NCBI GenBank assembly: GCA_026225945.1
Contig: JAMJFZ010003163.1
Span: 15,576,501-15,640,500 of the forward strand
Length of the DNA: 64,000 bases
Source of the DNA: Cricetomys ansorgei
Lineage: Eukaryota > Chordata > Mammalia > Rodentia > Nesomyidae
Direction: 5' to 3'
Part shown: piece by piece, positions 1 to 17,750 of the stretch
Position numbering within the stretch: the first letter of the stretch is position 1
How the letters are laid out: each line of letters begins with the position of its first letter
Made by a program: the position numbers and the translations under genes
The notes under the pieces: generated by a model
Seen by the model: the letters and a program-made list of their open reading frames with translations, nothing else
Databases searched by the model: none
Told to the model about the DNA's origin: nothing

Positions 1-554
1 TCCCAGCTTGTGTTGCTGCCGCTCCAGATTCTCCATCTCCTGTGCCTTTGCCCCCAGGAAAACCAGCCCTACCTGGGGCTGATGGGACACCTTTTGGCTG
101 TCCGTAAGTTGAGGCATTGGGCACATGGGGTTAGCCCCTGGGTGTGATGGACAATCAGAACTGTGGGGTGCTCACTGTTGCTCTTTTTTTCTGATCCAGT
201 CCTGGGCGCAAAGAGAAGCCAACCGACCCTGTGGAGTGGACAGTTATGGACGTGGTGGAATACTTCACTGAGGCAGGCTTCCCAGAGCAGGCCACTGCTT
301 TTCAAGAGCAGGTGAGTTCCCAGCCCAGAACTGCAAGTGTCTGCACAGGCAGGGCCTCAGGTGTTCACTGACCCTGGCCTTTCTGTCCTGCCCAGGAAAT
401 TGATGGCAAGTCTTTGTTGCTCATGCAACGGACAGATGTGCTGACTGGCCTGTCTATCCGCCTGGGCCCAGCCCTGAAGATCTACGAGCACCACATCAAG
501 GTGCTTCAGCAAGGCCACTTCGAGGACGACGATCCCGATGGCTTTCTAGGCTGA
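1..554 (+). CDS. SAMD1: SAMD1, C-terminal part (SAM domain), gene cut by the window edge
   Basis: This is the last part of sterile alpha motif domain-containing protein 1, a chromatin protein that binds unmethylated CpG islands through an N-terminal winged-helix domain (outside the window) and self-associates through its SAM domain. Coding exons are 1-103 (frame open from base 3, proline-rich), 200-311 and 396-554, giving 123 codons and a TGA at 552-554. Donors GTAAG at 104 and GTGAG at 312 and acceptors ending at 199 and 395 are clear. The SAM domain starts at [14 protein letters not shown] and runs through [15 protein letters not shown]; the protein ends in an acidic tail with DDDPDGFLG. 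It matches the mammalian SAMD1 C-terminus as I know it almost residue for residue. Whether the first exon begins at base 7 (after a TCCCAG) or further left cannot be seen. Confidence 0.95.
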
Positions 555-1115
555 GCACCCAGCCTTGCCCCTGCCCCAGCCAGTCCAGATCTCACCCACG
601 GCGGCCCCGTAGTCCAGGAACTGGATATGGGGACACCCTCAACCTTCCTAACAGACTCCAGTGAGGGGGTGCCCTTCTCCGTTTCCCCTTTTTCTCATAC
701 CCTACCTTAGCACACCCCCCTCTCCATAGCAGTGGAGTGTGGGGTAGGACTTGGTGGCTCATTCACCAGGGGCCAAACTTTCTCCCCAGACCTGGACACT
801 TTTTGAAAGAAAAAAAAAATCAACAAAACAAAAAATGGGAGCTTCCTGTGGCCCCCAAGCCCCCTTCAGTTCAGCCAGATGTCTCTTATATAAGTGTTTC
901 ATTCTGCCTACTCTTCCTGGTGGTGGTTTTTCCTCGGCCCACCACCCGTGCTCCTCCCCCCCACCTGACCTCCAGTCTCTGGGGAACAGGTGAGGTAAGG
1001 GACCTTGGGTCCTCTGGCTCCTTTCCTGTCTGTCGAGTGTTTGCTCCACCTGGCTGTATTGCTTTTTAATATTGCACCGAAGGTTTTTTAAATAAAACTT
1101 TAAAAAAAAAGTTCA
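555..1115 (+). other. SAMD1: SAMD1 3' untranslated region
   Basis: About 550 bases of non-coding sequence follow the SAMD1 stop codon. An AATAAA signal lies at 1091-1096 just after a T-rich stretch and is followed by an A-run, so cleavage is expected shortly after 1110. The ORFs in this stretch are chance openings. Confidence 0.8.
1091..1096 (+). terminator. SAMD1: SAMD1 polyadenylation signal AATAAA
   Basis: Canonical hexamer in the expected place, about 540 bases past the SAMD1 stop codon. Confidence 0.75.
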
Positions 1116-5477
<4,362 letters not shown>

Positions 5478-5599
5478 GCCACAGAAGGCGCCAGCCCGAG
5501 CTTGACAACCCCAAACTCCAGACAAGAACAGGAGCCGGTCGTACTGAGTCCGCCCCGGCATGGGCCACCGAACACCAAGTGCGGACACACTTTTCTGTT

Positions 5600-5605
5600 A
5601 ATAAA
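5600..5605 (+). terminator. C19orf67: C19orf67 polyadenylation signal AATAAA
   Basis: Hexamer 123 bases after the C19orf67 TGA, which implies a very short 3' UTR. Confidence 0.75.
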
Positions 5606-5639
5606 AGTGAGGACAGAGATTCTGTATCTCCTGGGCGAG

Positions 5640-6110
5640 CATTATACCCTCCCCTGGGGGCGAGTAGGCTCCGCCCCCGCACGGCCTTCTGGGAAGTGTA
5701 GTCTGCGGGCCTAAGTGGCCGAGCTGCGCACGCGCAATTGTGCACATGAGTCAAAGAGGGAAGTAGCGGCTCTCGCAGCAACCGGAACCCAGAAAACAAG
5801 TTTCTGGTAGCAGGAAAATTCTAGGCCCACTGGAGGAAGACTTAGACCCACGCCCATTTTGTAACCCGGAAGTGATTTCTATACAGGTTTTTTTGTTTTG
5901 TTTTGTTTTTGTTTTTTGGATTTTTTTTTTTTTAAAACACAACTACATTTCCCGACGTGCCCTAGGAATTGCGGGGGATCGGTTTGCAGAGTGGAGTCTG
6001 ACTTTCTCTTCCAGCTTTTGGGGTGTCCGAGCCGAATCGTTTGCTGTCTTGTCCCTTGAAAAGTGTCTGGAGTGCAGGTTAGGACAGTCTAGAGGGCTCT
6101 CAGCCTCGCA
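5640..6110. promoter_or_regulatory. Orphan promoter-like region with two ZNF143-type motifs
   Basis: A GC/CpG-enriched patch lies just beyond the C19orf67 poly(A) site. It carries TTCTGGGAAGTGTAGT at 5687-5702 and ACTACATTTCCC at 5942-5953. These are opposite-strand versions of the ACTACAnnTCCC motif bound by ZNF143/Staf at many CpG-island promoters. An ETS-like CCGGAAGTG at about 5866-5874 lies between them. No coding exon of a known gene starts here. It may drive a non-coding RNA, or be a relic. Confidence 0.45.
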
Positions 6111-6353
6111 ACAGTCTTGGGCTGCGAGGAGACTCCAGCTGAGAGTAAAACTCTCCTGCCCCGTGAGAAGCCGAGCCTGGACGAGAACTTGGGTTTTCTT
6201 AGCTCCACTGGCCCCCTCGATCTCTACGCTGAGAAGTCGATACTTGGATCCTAAAATTTTCACATTCAGAGTAAGAATGTGAGACTCAGACTCTTTGTGT
6301 TTTGTTTGATTGGTTGGCTTTTTTGTTTTGTTTTGTTTTTGACTTAATTTTAT

Positions 6354-6500
6354 TAGCTGGGCTTGGTAGCACACGCCCTTTAATCTTTAATCAAAGCACT
6401 CGGGAAACTGTGGCAGGTGGGTCTCTGTAAGTTCGAGGCTAGCCTGGTCTACAAATTGAGTTCCAGGCAGCGAGGGCTATGTAGAGAGACTTTCTCTCTT
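6354..6500 (+). mobile_element. B1 SINE
   Basis: Diverged B1 from GCTGGGCTTGGTAGCACAC to GAGACTTTCTCTC, followed by an A/T-rich tail that runs into a (TA)n stretch to about 6555. Confidence 0.75.
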
Positions 6501-6574
6501 TAAAAAAATTTTTTTAATTAAAAAAAAAAATATGTATATATATATATATATATAGTGTATAAATGTTTTCACTG

Positions 6575-6722
6575 CTTGCCCATAGAGGCTAGAAGAGGGC
6601 ATCAGATAGATACCCTGGGACTGGAATTACAGTTGTGAGCCTTGAGTGAGTACAGGAAACTGAACTAGGGTGCTCTTGAAGAGCAGCCAGTGCTCCTATT
6701 AGCAGAGCCATCTCTCCAGCCC
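6575..6722 (-). mobile_element. B2 SINE
   Basis: Reverse B2: it ends in GAGCCATCTCTCCAGCCCC, the complement of the B2 head GGGGCTGGAGAGATGGCTC. Confidence 0.85.
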
Positions 6723-7119
6723 CTTTGTGTTTTGTTTTGTTTTTTTGTTTTGTATGCAGCTGGAGTCTTAGTATATAGCCCGGGCTGGTCTTATTTTCCA
6801 GCCTGGGCCTCCAGAGTGTGCTACGATGCCGTAAGCTTCAGCCATTCAGCTTACAACACCTGGTACATACTGTTACAAGCCTGTTTTAAACTTATTTGAA
6901 AAGTGAGCCGACTCCAGGTTACACAGCAAAACCTTGTTTTTCCAGAGAGGCCTCTGCTAACCATTGCTAACTGCATAATGTTTTACTCTACAGCCCACAT
7001 CAGAATAACTCTAAGACAATTCTGATTCCTCCTAGTATTGATTTGAGCAACTCCAGTGCCTTTTCTCATCATCCTTGTAAAAATCTTTGCCTAGAAGCAC
7101 ACACTTAGGGGCTAAAAAC

Positions 7120-7405
7120 AATCTGTAACTCTCGCTCCAGGGAATCCAATGCCCTTTTCTGGTTTCTGCAGGCACCAGGTACACACATGGTGCACAGACA
7201 TACTGCAGGCAAACACCCATACACATAAAAAGTATAAATACCGATGTCAGGGTCTGGGGTGTGGTTGAGCTTAGCATGCCAAGGCCCTAGGTTTGATCCC
7301 CACCACTACCAAAATAAGAGACTTGGCTGGCCATGGTGGTGCACACCTGTAATCTCAGCACTCGGGAGATGGAGGCCAGCCTGATTAACATAGTGAGACC
7401 TTGTG
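7120..7405 (+). mobile_element. Cluster of B2 3' part, ID and B1 pieces
   Basis: Three short SINE segments follow each other: a B2 3' half (to about 7240), an ID-like block (about 7245-7312) ending in a GGTTTGATCCCCACCAC B-box region, and the B1 start TGGCCATGGTGGTGCACAC at about 7326. Confidence 0.6.
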
Positions 7406-7555
7406 GTACTTTTCATGTACTTACTACACAAGCTCAGTTTGAATCCTGGAACCCACTTAAAGGAGGAAGGAGATAACTGACCCCAAAAAAGTTGTCCTCT
7501 GACCCCTACACATATGTAGTGAGCATCCCCCCCCCATACATACACAATAATAATT

Positions 7556-7885
7556 TTGCTGGGCCTGATGGCACACACCTTTAATCTTGGTGGTTGGGAG
7601 GCAGAGGCAGGCAGATCTTTGTGAGTTCTAAGCCAGTCAGGGCTACATAGTGAGACCTTGTCTCAAAGAGGGAGGGAGCACTGAAGAGATAACTCAGCAG
7701 TTAAGAATACACTGGCTGCTCTTCCTGAAGACCAGGGTTCAGTCCCTAGCACCCATACTGTGTCTGACAGCTATCCGTAACTCCACTTAACTCTACAGCA
7801 TCTGACACCCTCCCTGGGCACCAGACATGCACCATGATACACAGACATACATGCAGGTAAAACACTCATATTTTTTAATTTAAAA
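7556..7885 (+). mobile_element. B1 followed by B2 SINE
   Basis: A B1 (GCTGGGCCTGATGGCACAC to GAGACCTTGTCTCA, about 7556-7668) is followed at once by a B2 (CTGAAGAGATAACTCAGCAG onward) that ends in AT-rich tail sequence. Confidence 0.75.
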
Positions 7886-8279
7886 AATATAAGAGGGACA
7901 GCTTCTGTGGCACATCTGAGATTGACCTTTGGCCTCTACACATGTATGCACTCACGTGAACTGTCACACAGACACCCACACCCACCAAAGAACAGCTTGT
8001 GTTTTCATTTGCCACCGTAGTGGCTTTCCACTGTCTTGTCCTCAGTCCCAACGTCACAGTCAAGCATATGATGATATACACTCAAGAGGAGGGCCCTCTT
8101 GAGCTGAGTGGCTCCTGGGTGAAACACCATGCAAACTCTCCCCCTGTTTTATTTGTTGGTATTTCACTTGCTGAAGCTGGAAACCTACCTGGTAGACAGA
8201 GTGAGATGCAAGGGACAGAACTGGACAAATCCAGAAATTTAAGCCATAATGCTAGTGTTTAGTTCTGTGTCAGTGTGTG

Positions 8280-8765
8280 CTGTTGTGTACACTCAATAGC
8301 ACACGTATGGAGGTTGGAAGAGGACCCTGGCTGTCAGTCCTTGACTTCCACCTTGTGTTATACAAGCTGCCCACAAGCTTCCAGGGATTCTCCCGTTTCT
8401 GTTTCCAGGGATTCTGCCTCTCGTTTCCTAGTAGGAGCCTGCAGGGATTTGCATGCACCACGGCTTCTTATGGTTTCTGGGAATCTGAATTCAGATCATC
8501 AGGCTGGCGTGACAAGTGCCTTACTCACAGAGACACCTCCTTGGCCACTCATTTATTATATATATTGAGACAGGGTGTCCTATGGCCAGGCTGGCCTCAA
8601 GCTCTCTATGTAGCTGAGGATGACTTTGAACCTACGATCCTCCTGCTCCTACCTCTGCAGTTACAAGTGTGCAGCACTGTTTATGTGTTGCTGGGGGTTG
8701 AACCCTGGCCTGGGCTTCCTGTTTACCAGGCAAGTACTTTACCAGTCGAACTATATTGCCAGCCG
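8280..8765 (-). mobile_element. B3/B2-like, B1-like and ID SINE pieces on the minus strand
   Basis: A B3-type element (about 8280-8555), a B1-type piece starting GAGACAGGGTGTCCTATGG (about 8567-8690) and an ID complement (about 8690-8765). Boundaries are approximate. Confidence 0.55.
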
Positions 8766-8989
8766 TATACAGCAATTCTAAAATGTTTTGGGGTCCCACT
8801 TTTTCTGATCCTACTCACTTCTAAGCAGCTGTAAAACTACCCTGGTAACATGTTAGCTGCACAGTTGCCGTTTTTTAGACAATTTAGAATGTTTACCAGA
8901 AGCGAAGCAGGGTCTGCAGCGTATCACGGGCTCTACTGCATGCAGATGCTTCTTGCCAATCTTTTTTCACTCCCACTTGCATTTTTTTT

Positions 8990-9235
8990 CCTGCAACAGA
9001 GTCTCACTCTGTAGACCAGGCTGGCCTTGAACTCAAAGAGATCTGCCTGTCTCCAGCTCCCAAGTGCTAAGTTTAAAGGCATGTCCCACTGGAATAATTT
9101 TAAGTTTTTTTCTAAACCTGGAATGATGACAAGGTCTGCAATTCCAACACTCAGGAGGCAGAAGCAGGAAGATCACACCCTGCCAGCCAGGACTACATAG
9201 TTAGTCTCTGACTCGAAAGGTTTTTAAAAAGGAAA
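8990..9235. mobile_element. B1 (-) followed by B1-like (+)
   Basis: The minus-strand B1 contains CTCTGTAGACCAGGCTGGCC. The following plus-strand segment contains AACACTCAGGAGGCAGAAGC and ends near 9225. Confidence 0.65.
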
Positions 9236-9351
9236 GAGGTTTCTAAATAGTTTTGTTTTGGCTCAAACTCAGGGCCTTGCACTTGACAGGCGTATGCTTA
9301 AGGTTTTTTGTTTTTGTTTTTAATGAAGGACTATTTTTAAAAATTATGTAT

Positions 9352-9522
9352 ATGGCCAGGTGTAGTGGTAAACACCTTTAATACCAGCACTTTCGAGGCA
9401 AAAGCTGGATGTCTGTGAATTTGAGACCAGCCTAGTTACCTAGTTCCAGGACAGCCAGGACTACATAGAGAGACCTTGTCCAAAAAAAAAAAAAAAAAAT
9501 GTGTGTGTGTGTGTGTGTGTGG
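9352..9522 (+). mobile_element. B1 SINE with A-tail and (TG)n
   Basis: B1 from GGCCAGGTGTAGTGGTAAAC to the poly-A at 9481-9499, which runs into a short (TG)n repeat to 9522. Confidence 0.8.
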
Positions 9523-9721
9523 TGGGTATTCACTGGTATATTCCAGGGTGCCAGAGGAGTCCGGAAGTGTCTGATCCCCTGGAGCTGGAGTTAGAGGTGA
9601 TTGTATGCCACCCAAAGTTGTGTGCTGTAAACTAAAACTGGGACCTTTCCATGAGCAGCAAACACTCTTAACTGCTGAGCCAATTCTCCAGACTTAAGCC
9701 TTCTCTCTTAGTAACAGTACC

Positions 9722-10140
9722 AGGGGCTGGAGAGATGGCTCAGGGTTTAAAAGCACTGGCTGCCCTTGTGGAGGACCCCAGGTTCAGTTCCCAGAACCCA
9801 CCTCTAGTTCCCAACTGTCTGTAACTCCTGCTTTAGGGGATCCAGCACCCTCTCTGGACTCCGAGAGCATCTGTACAACTGTACACACCCCAATACAAAC
9901 ACATTCACATAATTAAACTTAAGTCTGTGGCTGGAGAGATGTTCAGCAGTTTGAGGACCAGGGTTCAGTCCCCAGCATGCACATGGTGCCTCACAACTAC
10001 CCATAACTCTAGTTCCAGGGGATCTAATACCCTCTTCTCACCTCTGCAGGCACTGCACACATGTGGAATGTGCGCCCACACACACAAATACACACATAGG
10101 CCGGCAAAAACACTTATACTTGCAACATAAATCCAAAAAA
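9722..10140 (+). mobile_element. Two tandem B2 SINEs
   Basis: One copy begins GGGGCTGGAGAGATGGCTCA at 9724 and the next begins GGCTGGAGAGATGTTCAGCAG near 9930. Both end in A-rich tails. Confidence 0.85.
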
Positions 10141-10299
10141 TAAAACTAATCTTTTAAAAAACTTTCAAGGTCATCCTTGACCTCAGAGAGAATTTGAGGT
10201 CGATATGGGCTTTATGAAGCTATGCCTTTGAAAGAAACAAGTCAGGATACTTACCAGAACTGTTCTACCCACCGGGTACTTGCTACCATTGGTATTTTT

Positions 10300-10510
10300 A
10301 AAATTAATTCATGTGTATATGTGTGCATTTTGTGTGAATGAATGCCATGTATGTTCAGGTGCTCCAGGAGGCTGGAAGAGGGTGTTGATCCCCTGGAACT
10401 GGGGTTACAGGGCAGTTGTGAGCATTTGGGTGCTGAGAACTGAACTTGGTCATTTGCAAGAGTAGCAAGCACTCTTTTCCCCGAAACATCTTTCAAGGCC
10501 ACCGCTGGTT
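10300..10510 (-). mobile_element. B2/B3-type SINE
   Basis: A reverse B2-type body with CAGGTGCTCCAGGAGGCTGG and GATCCCCTGGAACTGGGGTT, moderately diverged. Confidence 0.65.
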
Positions 10511-10888
10511 TTTCCACTATTGCTTATATCCCTAGAGCAGGGACAATTTTATAGCACCTCGGTCTAGCGGCTCCTGAGCGCAGGATGCCTTTGGCATCGA
10601 TAAAAGCTGAGATCTGGAGACCCAGAGTCTTAAAGAGTCTGTGGGCCGGTGCGCAACATTTTGCACTCCCACCACCAGGGGGCAGTAGGGCCCCGGCCTC
10701 CAGGTCCAGGTCAGCAGGCAGCCCAGATCAGGGAGACCAGAACGCGTTTCGCATTCCAACATTCCGGTGCGGTCCTCTGGTGCCTTTCCCGGACGTCCTT
10801 CACCCGTCCAGCTCCCGCCCCACCCAGACTAAGGTGGTCCGAATAGGAAGCAGTTTGCACTAAAGCTCAGGAAAAGGGAGGGAGGGGC

Positions 10889-10894
10889 TTTATT
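10889..10894 (-). terminator. MISP3: Candidate MISP3 polyadenylation signal
   Basis: TTTATT on the plus strand reads AATAAA on the minus strand, about 480 bases past the MISP3 stop codon and before the SINE-rich spacer begins. Confidence 0.5.
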
Positions 10895-11375
10895 TTGTGT
10901 TTCACTCACAGGTTTTGTGGGTAGTGGTCAGTTGTCCAGTGAAGACTAATTTTATGGAAAAAAGTGATTAATTCTATAGTCAGTACCAAGGATAGGCTGG
11001 ATTTCAAGAGAGGGTGGCCCCTCCCTATCCAGGCCTTCTGCTGATCCGGAGGGTAACCCTACCCTGGTTCTCCAAATGGTATGTTAACTTCTGGCCGTGG
11101 TCCAGCCTTCACACACCTCAGGGTCTGCGCCCCTACTAGGGAAAAGGAGAGAGAAGGCCATCATCAGGGACAAGAGCGGTATGCAGGCGTGTGGGGCAGG
11201 CCCCCACTTCACTCTCCAGGTCGCGTCTGGGACTTTGAGTTTGGGCCAGAGTGGCGCTCCTGGGGAACAAGGGTGAACCTTTCTCCTCCCAGTGCCCAGG
11301 CCTGTAGGGAGGGGTGGGAGAGCAACCCGCTTTGGGAAGGGAGGCGCCCACCTTCTCCAGTCCTTTCTCGGAGGC

Positions 11376-13370
<1,995 letters not shown>

Positions 13371-13687
13371 TCAAGAGCAGAGACACTACAGCACTTCCGG
13401 GCCTCAGCCCAGCAATTGCGGCTGGAAGGCGGTCAGCTTAGGCCAGTTTGCTGAGGAGGCCCAGGCCAGGGGCAGGAGGCACAGGCTAGCTAGAGACAGC
13501 GGCCTGTGTCTGTGGCCGACCCGCAGTCCAAGGGCAAGATCCACTTTCCAGAGTACGGGCCAGCCTCTTCCAGGGACATTTTCCACTCACCCTTGTGGGA
13601 AGCCGGCTCTCACTAAAACCGGCCCACCCTGGGTCGTTCTATAGGAACCTGGAAGAAAGACAATTACCTAAAGAAAAAGAAAGAGGA

Positions 13688-13809
13688 GCCAGGATGGTAG
13701 CATACTGTTTAATCACAGCACGCCGGAGACAGAGGCAGATGGTTCTCCATGAGTTTTACATAGCGAGTTCCAGGACACCCAGGGCTACATGGCAAGGTCT
13801 TGTTTAAAT

Positions 13810-13848
<39 letters not shown>

Positions 13849-13860
13849 AAGAAAGAAAAG
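13688..13860 (+). mobile_element. B1 SINE followed by (GAAA)n/(GA)n
   Basis: B1 from GCCAGGATGGTAGCATACTG to about 13805, then a purine microsatellite grown from its A-tail to about 13860. Confidence 0.75.
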
Positions 13861-13950
13861 GCAACAAACCCCAACCATTTGATCACCCCTTCCTGTCTCT
13901 CCTTCTTACACCCCTCTCCTCTCTCCCTTTAACTCCAGCCTTAAAAGCTT

Positions 13951-14043
13951 CACACACACACACACACAAGACCGGGGTGTGGCTCAGAATGCTTGTCTAG
14001 CATGTGCAAAGCCCTGGGCCCCATCCCCAGCACTGCAGGAAGC
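13951..14043 (+). mobile_element. (CA)n and ID element
   Basis: A short (CA)n at 13951-13968 is followed by an ID element with GTGGCTCAGAATGCTTGTC and CCCATCCCCAGCACTGC. Confidence 0.7.
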
Positions 14044-14099
14044 AGGCATGTGGGCATGCCTTTGGGTTGTTTGCTTCTCAAGTTTAAGGGGCTTCGCTG

Positions 14100-14425
14100 A
14101 AGAATGGAGCATTTCACCTCCCAGCTGCAGAGGCAGATGGATCTCTGAGTTCAAGGCCATCGTGGTCTATAAAGAGAGCTCCAGGACAACTAGAGCTACA
14201 TAGTGAGACATAGTGAGAAAGAAAGAAAGAAAGATCTAAGTAAGCAGAATGTGGCTGTGATTGCCTTTAATTCCAGCACTTGTGTGACAGAGGCAGGCAG
14301 ATCTCTATGAGTTCAAGGCTAGCCTAGAATACACAGTGAGTCCCAGGACAACTGAGCTATAGTGAGACCTTGCCTCAAAATACAAACAAAGCAACAACAA
14401 GGAAAACAAACAAACAAACAAAAAA
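14100..14425 (+). mobile_element. Two B1 SINEs
   Basis: A partial B1 (about 14100-14215) with a GAAA tail is followed by a fuller B1 (about 14247-14378) and a CAAA-rich tail. Confidence 0.7.
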
Positions 14426-14509
14426 AGCTGGGTTGAGGAGGTACATCCGTGGGTAAAGCACTTCTCTGCAAGCTTGATGGCTGAGTTCAGATCTCCAAAA
14501 CTCACTCTC

Positions 14510-14862
14510 CTGGTTACTTTCCACTGCTGTGACAGGACACCATAACCACCACAGCAACATATAAAAGGATTTAAGTGGGGCTTAGGGATTCAGAGGGTTA
14601 GTGCCCATGACCCACATGGCAGGGAGCATGGCGGCAGGGGGAAAGACGTGGCACTAGGGCTGAGAGCTCACATCTTGAGCCACTACCAGAGGCAGAGAAA
14701 GACAGCCTACTGGGAATGGTATGGGCTTTTGAAACCTCAAAGCCCAGCCACAATGACACACCTCCAACAAGGCCACACCTTCCCAAACAGTTCCACCAAC
14801 TAAGGACCTAGTATCCAAATATATAAGCCTATGGGGGCATTCTCATTCAAACTACCAGACTC
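14510..14862. repeat. Interspersed repeat, probably retroelement-derived
   Basis: The block from TGGTTACTTTCCACTGCTGTGACAGG-type sequence to CATTCTCATTCAAACTACCA resembles a common rodent interspersed repeat. I recognise the style but cannot name the family with certainty. Confidence 0.45.
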
Positions 14863-14934
14863 ACTAATGCTAAAATTACTTCCCTTGGGGAGACGTAAAC
14901 ATCACCTACACCTTCCTCCTGTGTCACAAAGACA

Positions 14935-15180
14935 AACCAAAGTGTAATTCCACCAAAATTCATGCTGGGGAACTAATGAGTTTATTAGGCCTACTTACAG
15001 AATACTGGGTGAGAATCGATTAGGCCTGTATCCAGCGTGGATGACGGCTTCCCAGTGACTGTGTAGAGAGAGTCCTCCCCCATCCTTCCCTCTAGCCCCT
15101 CCCAGAGACCCAGAGGCCACATGCAATCAAAGTAGAATTGCACAAACTGGTTGAGAAGAGTAACCTGGATATCCAGGTCC
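14935..15180. repeat. Dispersed repeat shared with 53.82-54.1 kb
   Basis: Contains AATGAGTTTATTAG followed by a TACT..GGGTGAG segment. The same order of motifs recurs at 53890-53945 in this window, so both are copies of one dispersed family. Confidence 0.5.
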
Positions 15181-15459
15181 CATGGCCCTCAATAATTTTC
15201 CCTTCCAAGAGGGTAAGTCCACGGGCAGCAAGCCCAGGAGCCCCAGGTGGACACCTGAAGGTGTGGAAGTTTGGCGAGGAGAATAGAGACTAGCATGGTG
15301 GTGCACATCTGTAATGTCCTATTGCTATGGGGGATGGGAGGAGCGTGAGGCCAGCTAGCCCAGAGCACGCAGCAGCAACACAAGGAGATTCTATCTCATG
15401 AGAACAGCCAAAGACTTGCAAAGAGGATTATTCTTGTGCTTCTACACGCACCCCATGGC

Positions 15460-15600
15460 ACTCACACACATGAATGTGCTCATGTATAAATGCACACACA
15501 AACACACATGCCCACACACACACACAAACACATGCACCTGTCCTCACACACGTGCACACCGCACACACATGCACACACACACACTCACACACACATGTAG
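15460..15600 (+). repeat. (CA)n-rich microsatellite
   Basis: Interrupted CA repeat with TGCACACA variants. Confidence 0.85.
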
Positions 15601-17280
15601 GAGTCAAGGCAAACATGCTGTTGCACATTTGTCCAACTTAGGAGGCTGAGGCAGGAGGATTGGGAGTTCCAGGTCAACTGGGCTACACAGTGTCTAAAAC
15701 CAGACCAAAGCCGCCAGGAGTTGTCTCCTTCCTGAGGCCCCTCCTCACCCATCTGTGGACCCTGTTGTTTCTGCCTTGAAGCATGTTCTCATTTTATATG
15801 CTTTTCCCCCTACTTTTGTCTCCAAAACGTACAACCCTAAAAAGGTCCATCAAACTTGAAATAAAAATCTAAATTTCTGACCCTGGGCCACATGGTGCTG
15901 ACACTTGTCAGGTGTCATGCTTTGATTACAACCCAGCCCGGGCTCCTGCTTCTCTCAACGCCTACCTATGCCGCCACCACCGGAGACATCGCAGCAGACA
16001 GCCTCTGCATGGCTTCTCCCTCTGCTCCAGACAACACCCACAGCTCCTCCCGCTGCCCAGGACTCGACTGAAATGCCATTTTTTTCAGATAAGTGTTTGC
16101 TGATCACTTGCCACGGATAGAAATCCTTCTACAGACACACGCCAACCCTGCTCAGCAACCCCTGCCCAGAACCCCAGTGAGGTGCTGAGGACCTGCATTT
16201 GTAGCAGAGTACTCTCATCTAACCTCCCCCAAAAAAGCTCTGAGTTCCATCTCCAGCACCCAAAACCAAACCTGCAGTTGTGCCGGTTCTCGCTGTTGCT
16301 CGTCTCCCTCCCCGGGTTATATCAAGATTCATGGCTCTGTTTCTGTCCTTTTTTCCACCTCCGCATACCCCCCGCCCCACCTAGACTAGCTCCTGGCCCA
16401 TGAAAACAAAATTATTTCTGTGTTGGCTATAATATCTTTAATCCCAGCACTCAGGACATAGAGTTTGGTGGGTCTCTGAGTTCGAGGCCAGCCTCATCTA
16501 CATTCTGAGTTTCAGACTAGCCGGTGCTACACAGTAAGACCCTATCTCAAAATTAATTAGTTAGCTAATCAATTAATTAAAAATAAGTAAAAAAAATTTT
16601 TTTTCAAGAAATGTGGGGTAAGCAAGATGGTCCAGCAAGTAAAAGTGCTTGCTGTTAAGCCTAGTGACCTAACTTCAGTACCAAGGGCCCACACAGAGGA
16701 GGGAGAGGAATGACTTCTCAAGTTGTCCTCTGTAGCAGGATGCTTTGAAGGAGTTTTGTGACTTTTGGTTTCTTTAAAAACACAAAATGGCATCTGGACT
16801 GTTTTTGCTTCTTCCACAGGTGTGCTGGATGATGATGAGTGGATTTGGAATGTTCGTTACCGGTGGCTATGATTTGGTTACCCGCCATTGTTTTGCTATG
16901 TGTAGCTTGTCCCTAGGATTGAGTGCCGCTCGGTCTTCTGGGAACCTTGTTTAGAGTACATGAGGGTTGGAGCCCTGAGAGCCAGAGTGGGTGGTTGTTG
17001 GTGGTTGGTGGGTTGGTTATTGCTTAGAGGAACTTCAGCTGGGGAAATCAGCTTCAGGATATTGCTCTGAGATGTGACCCAGCTCACTACAGCTCCTGCT
17101 TTCCAAGCACGGGACAGCCAAAGGGGCTGTGAGTATTCCTTCCTTTCTCTCTTTCCAGGCCGCCTAAAGAGTGGTGACCATTGCTCTCTTCCTTTCCTTC
17201 CTTTCTCTTTCCTGAGCTAGAGGTAAACAAGCTCGGCTGCAGCCAGTACAGTCGACTGCCCTCCACAGTCAAGTGATGGT
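15601..17280. other. Non-coding spacer with B1/B2 pieces
   Basis: A B1-like piece lies at about 15610-15705, a B1 at about 16425-16555 and a B2 head-like segment at about 16615-16690. The remainder looks unique and non-coding; I see no exon with support. Confidence 0.5.
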
Positions 17281-17284
17281 ACAG

Positions 17285-17710
17285 GAGCACACACACGACA
17301 GACACACACACTCACACACACAGACACACACACACATGACACACTCACACTCACACAGACACACACACACGACACACACACTCACATACACACACAACAC
17401 ACACACACTCACACACACAGACACACACACATGACACACACACACGACACACACACACTCAAAAAACCACACACACAGACACACACACACAGACACACAC
17501 ACACACTCACACAGACACACACACACAGACTCACATGTACACACACAAACATATACACACACACACAAACACACATATACACAAACACATACACAAATGC
17601 ACAAACACACAACACACACACAAACACAAAAAAAACGCACACACACACACGTACACACATACACACACGCATACACAAAAAAACCACAAACACATACACA
17701 CACACCATAA
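17285..17710 (+). repeat. Long compound (CA)n array
   Basis: About 425 bases of CACA with regular GACACACACA, TCACACA and ATACACA variants. It opens reading frames on both strands (Cys/Val-rich and His/Thr-rich) that are artefacts. Confidence 0.9.
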
Positions 17711-17750
17711 AAATATTTTAAAATTTAAGAAAAAAAGTAGACCATCTGTT

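Noticed and set aside
13970..14043. Possible tRNA gene (A-box and B-box-like sequence)
   Set aside because: This and similar blocks are ID SINEs derived from tRNA-Ala. They have A-rich tails and lack a full cloverleaf.
15428..15628. Possible CRISPR-like or ordered repeat structure
   Set aside because: It is an interrupted CA microsatellite; no constant repeat with unique spacers exists here, and CRISPR arrays are not expected in a mammalian genome.
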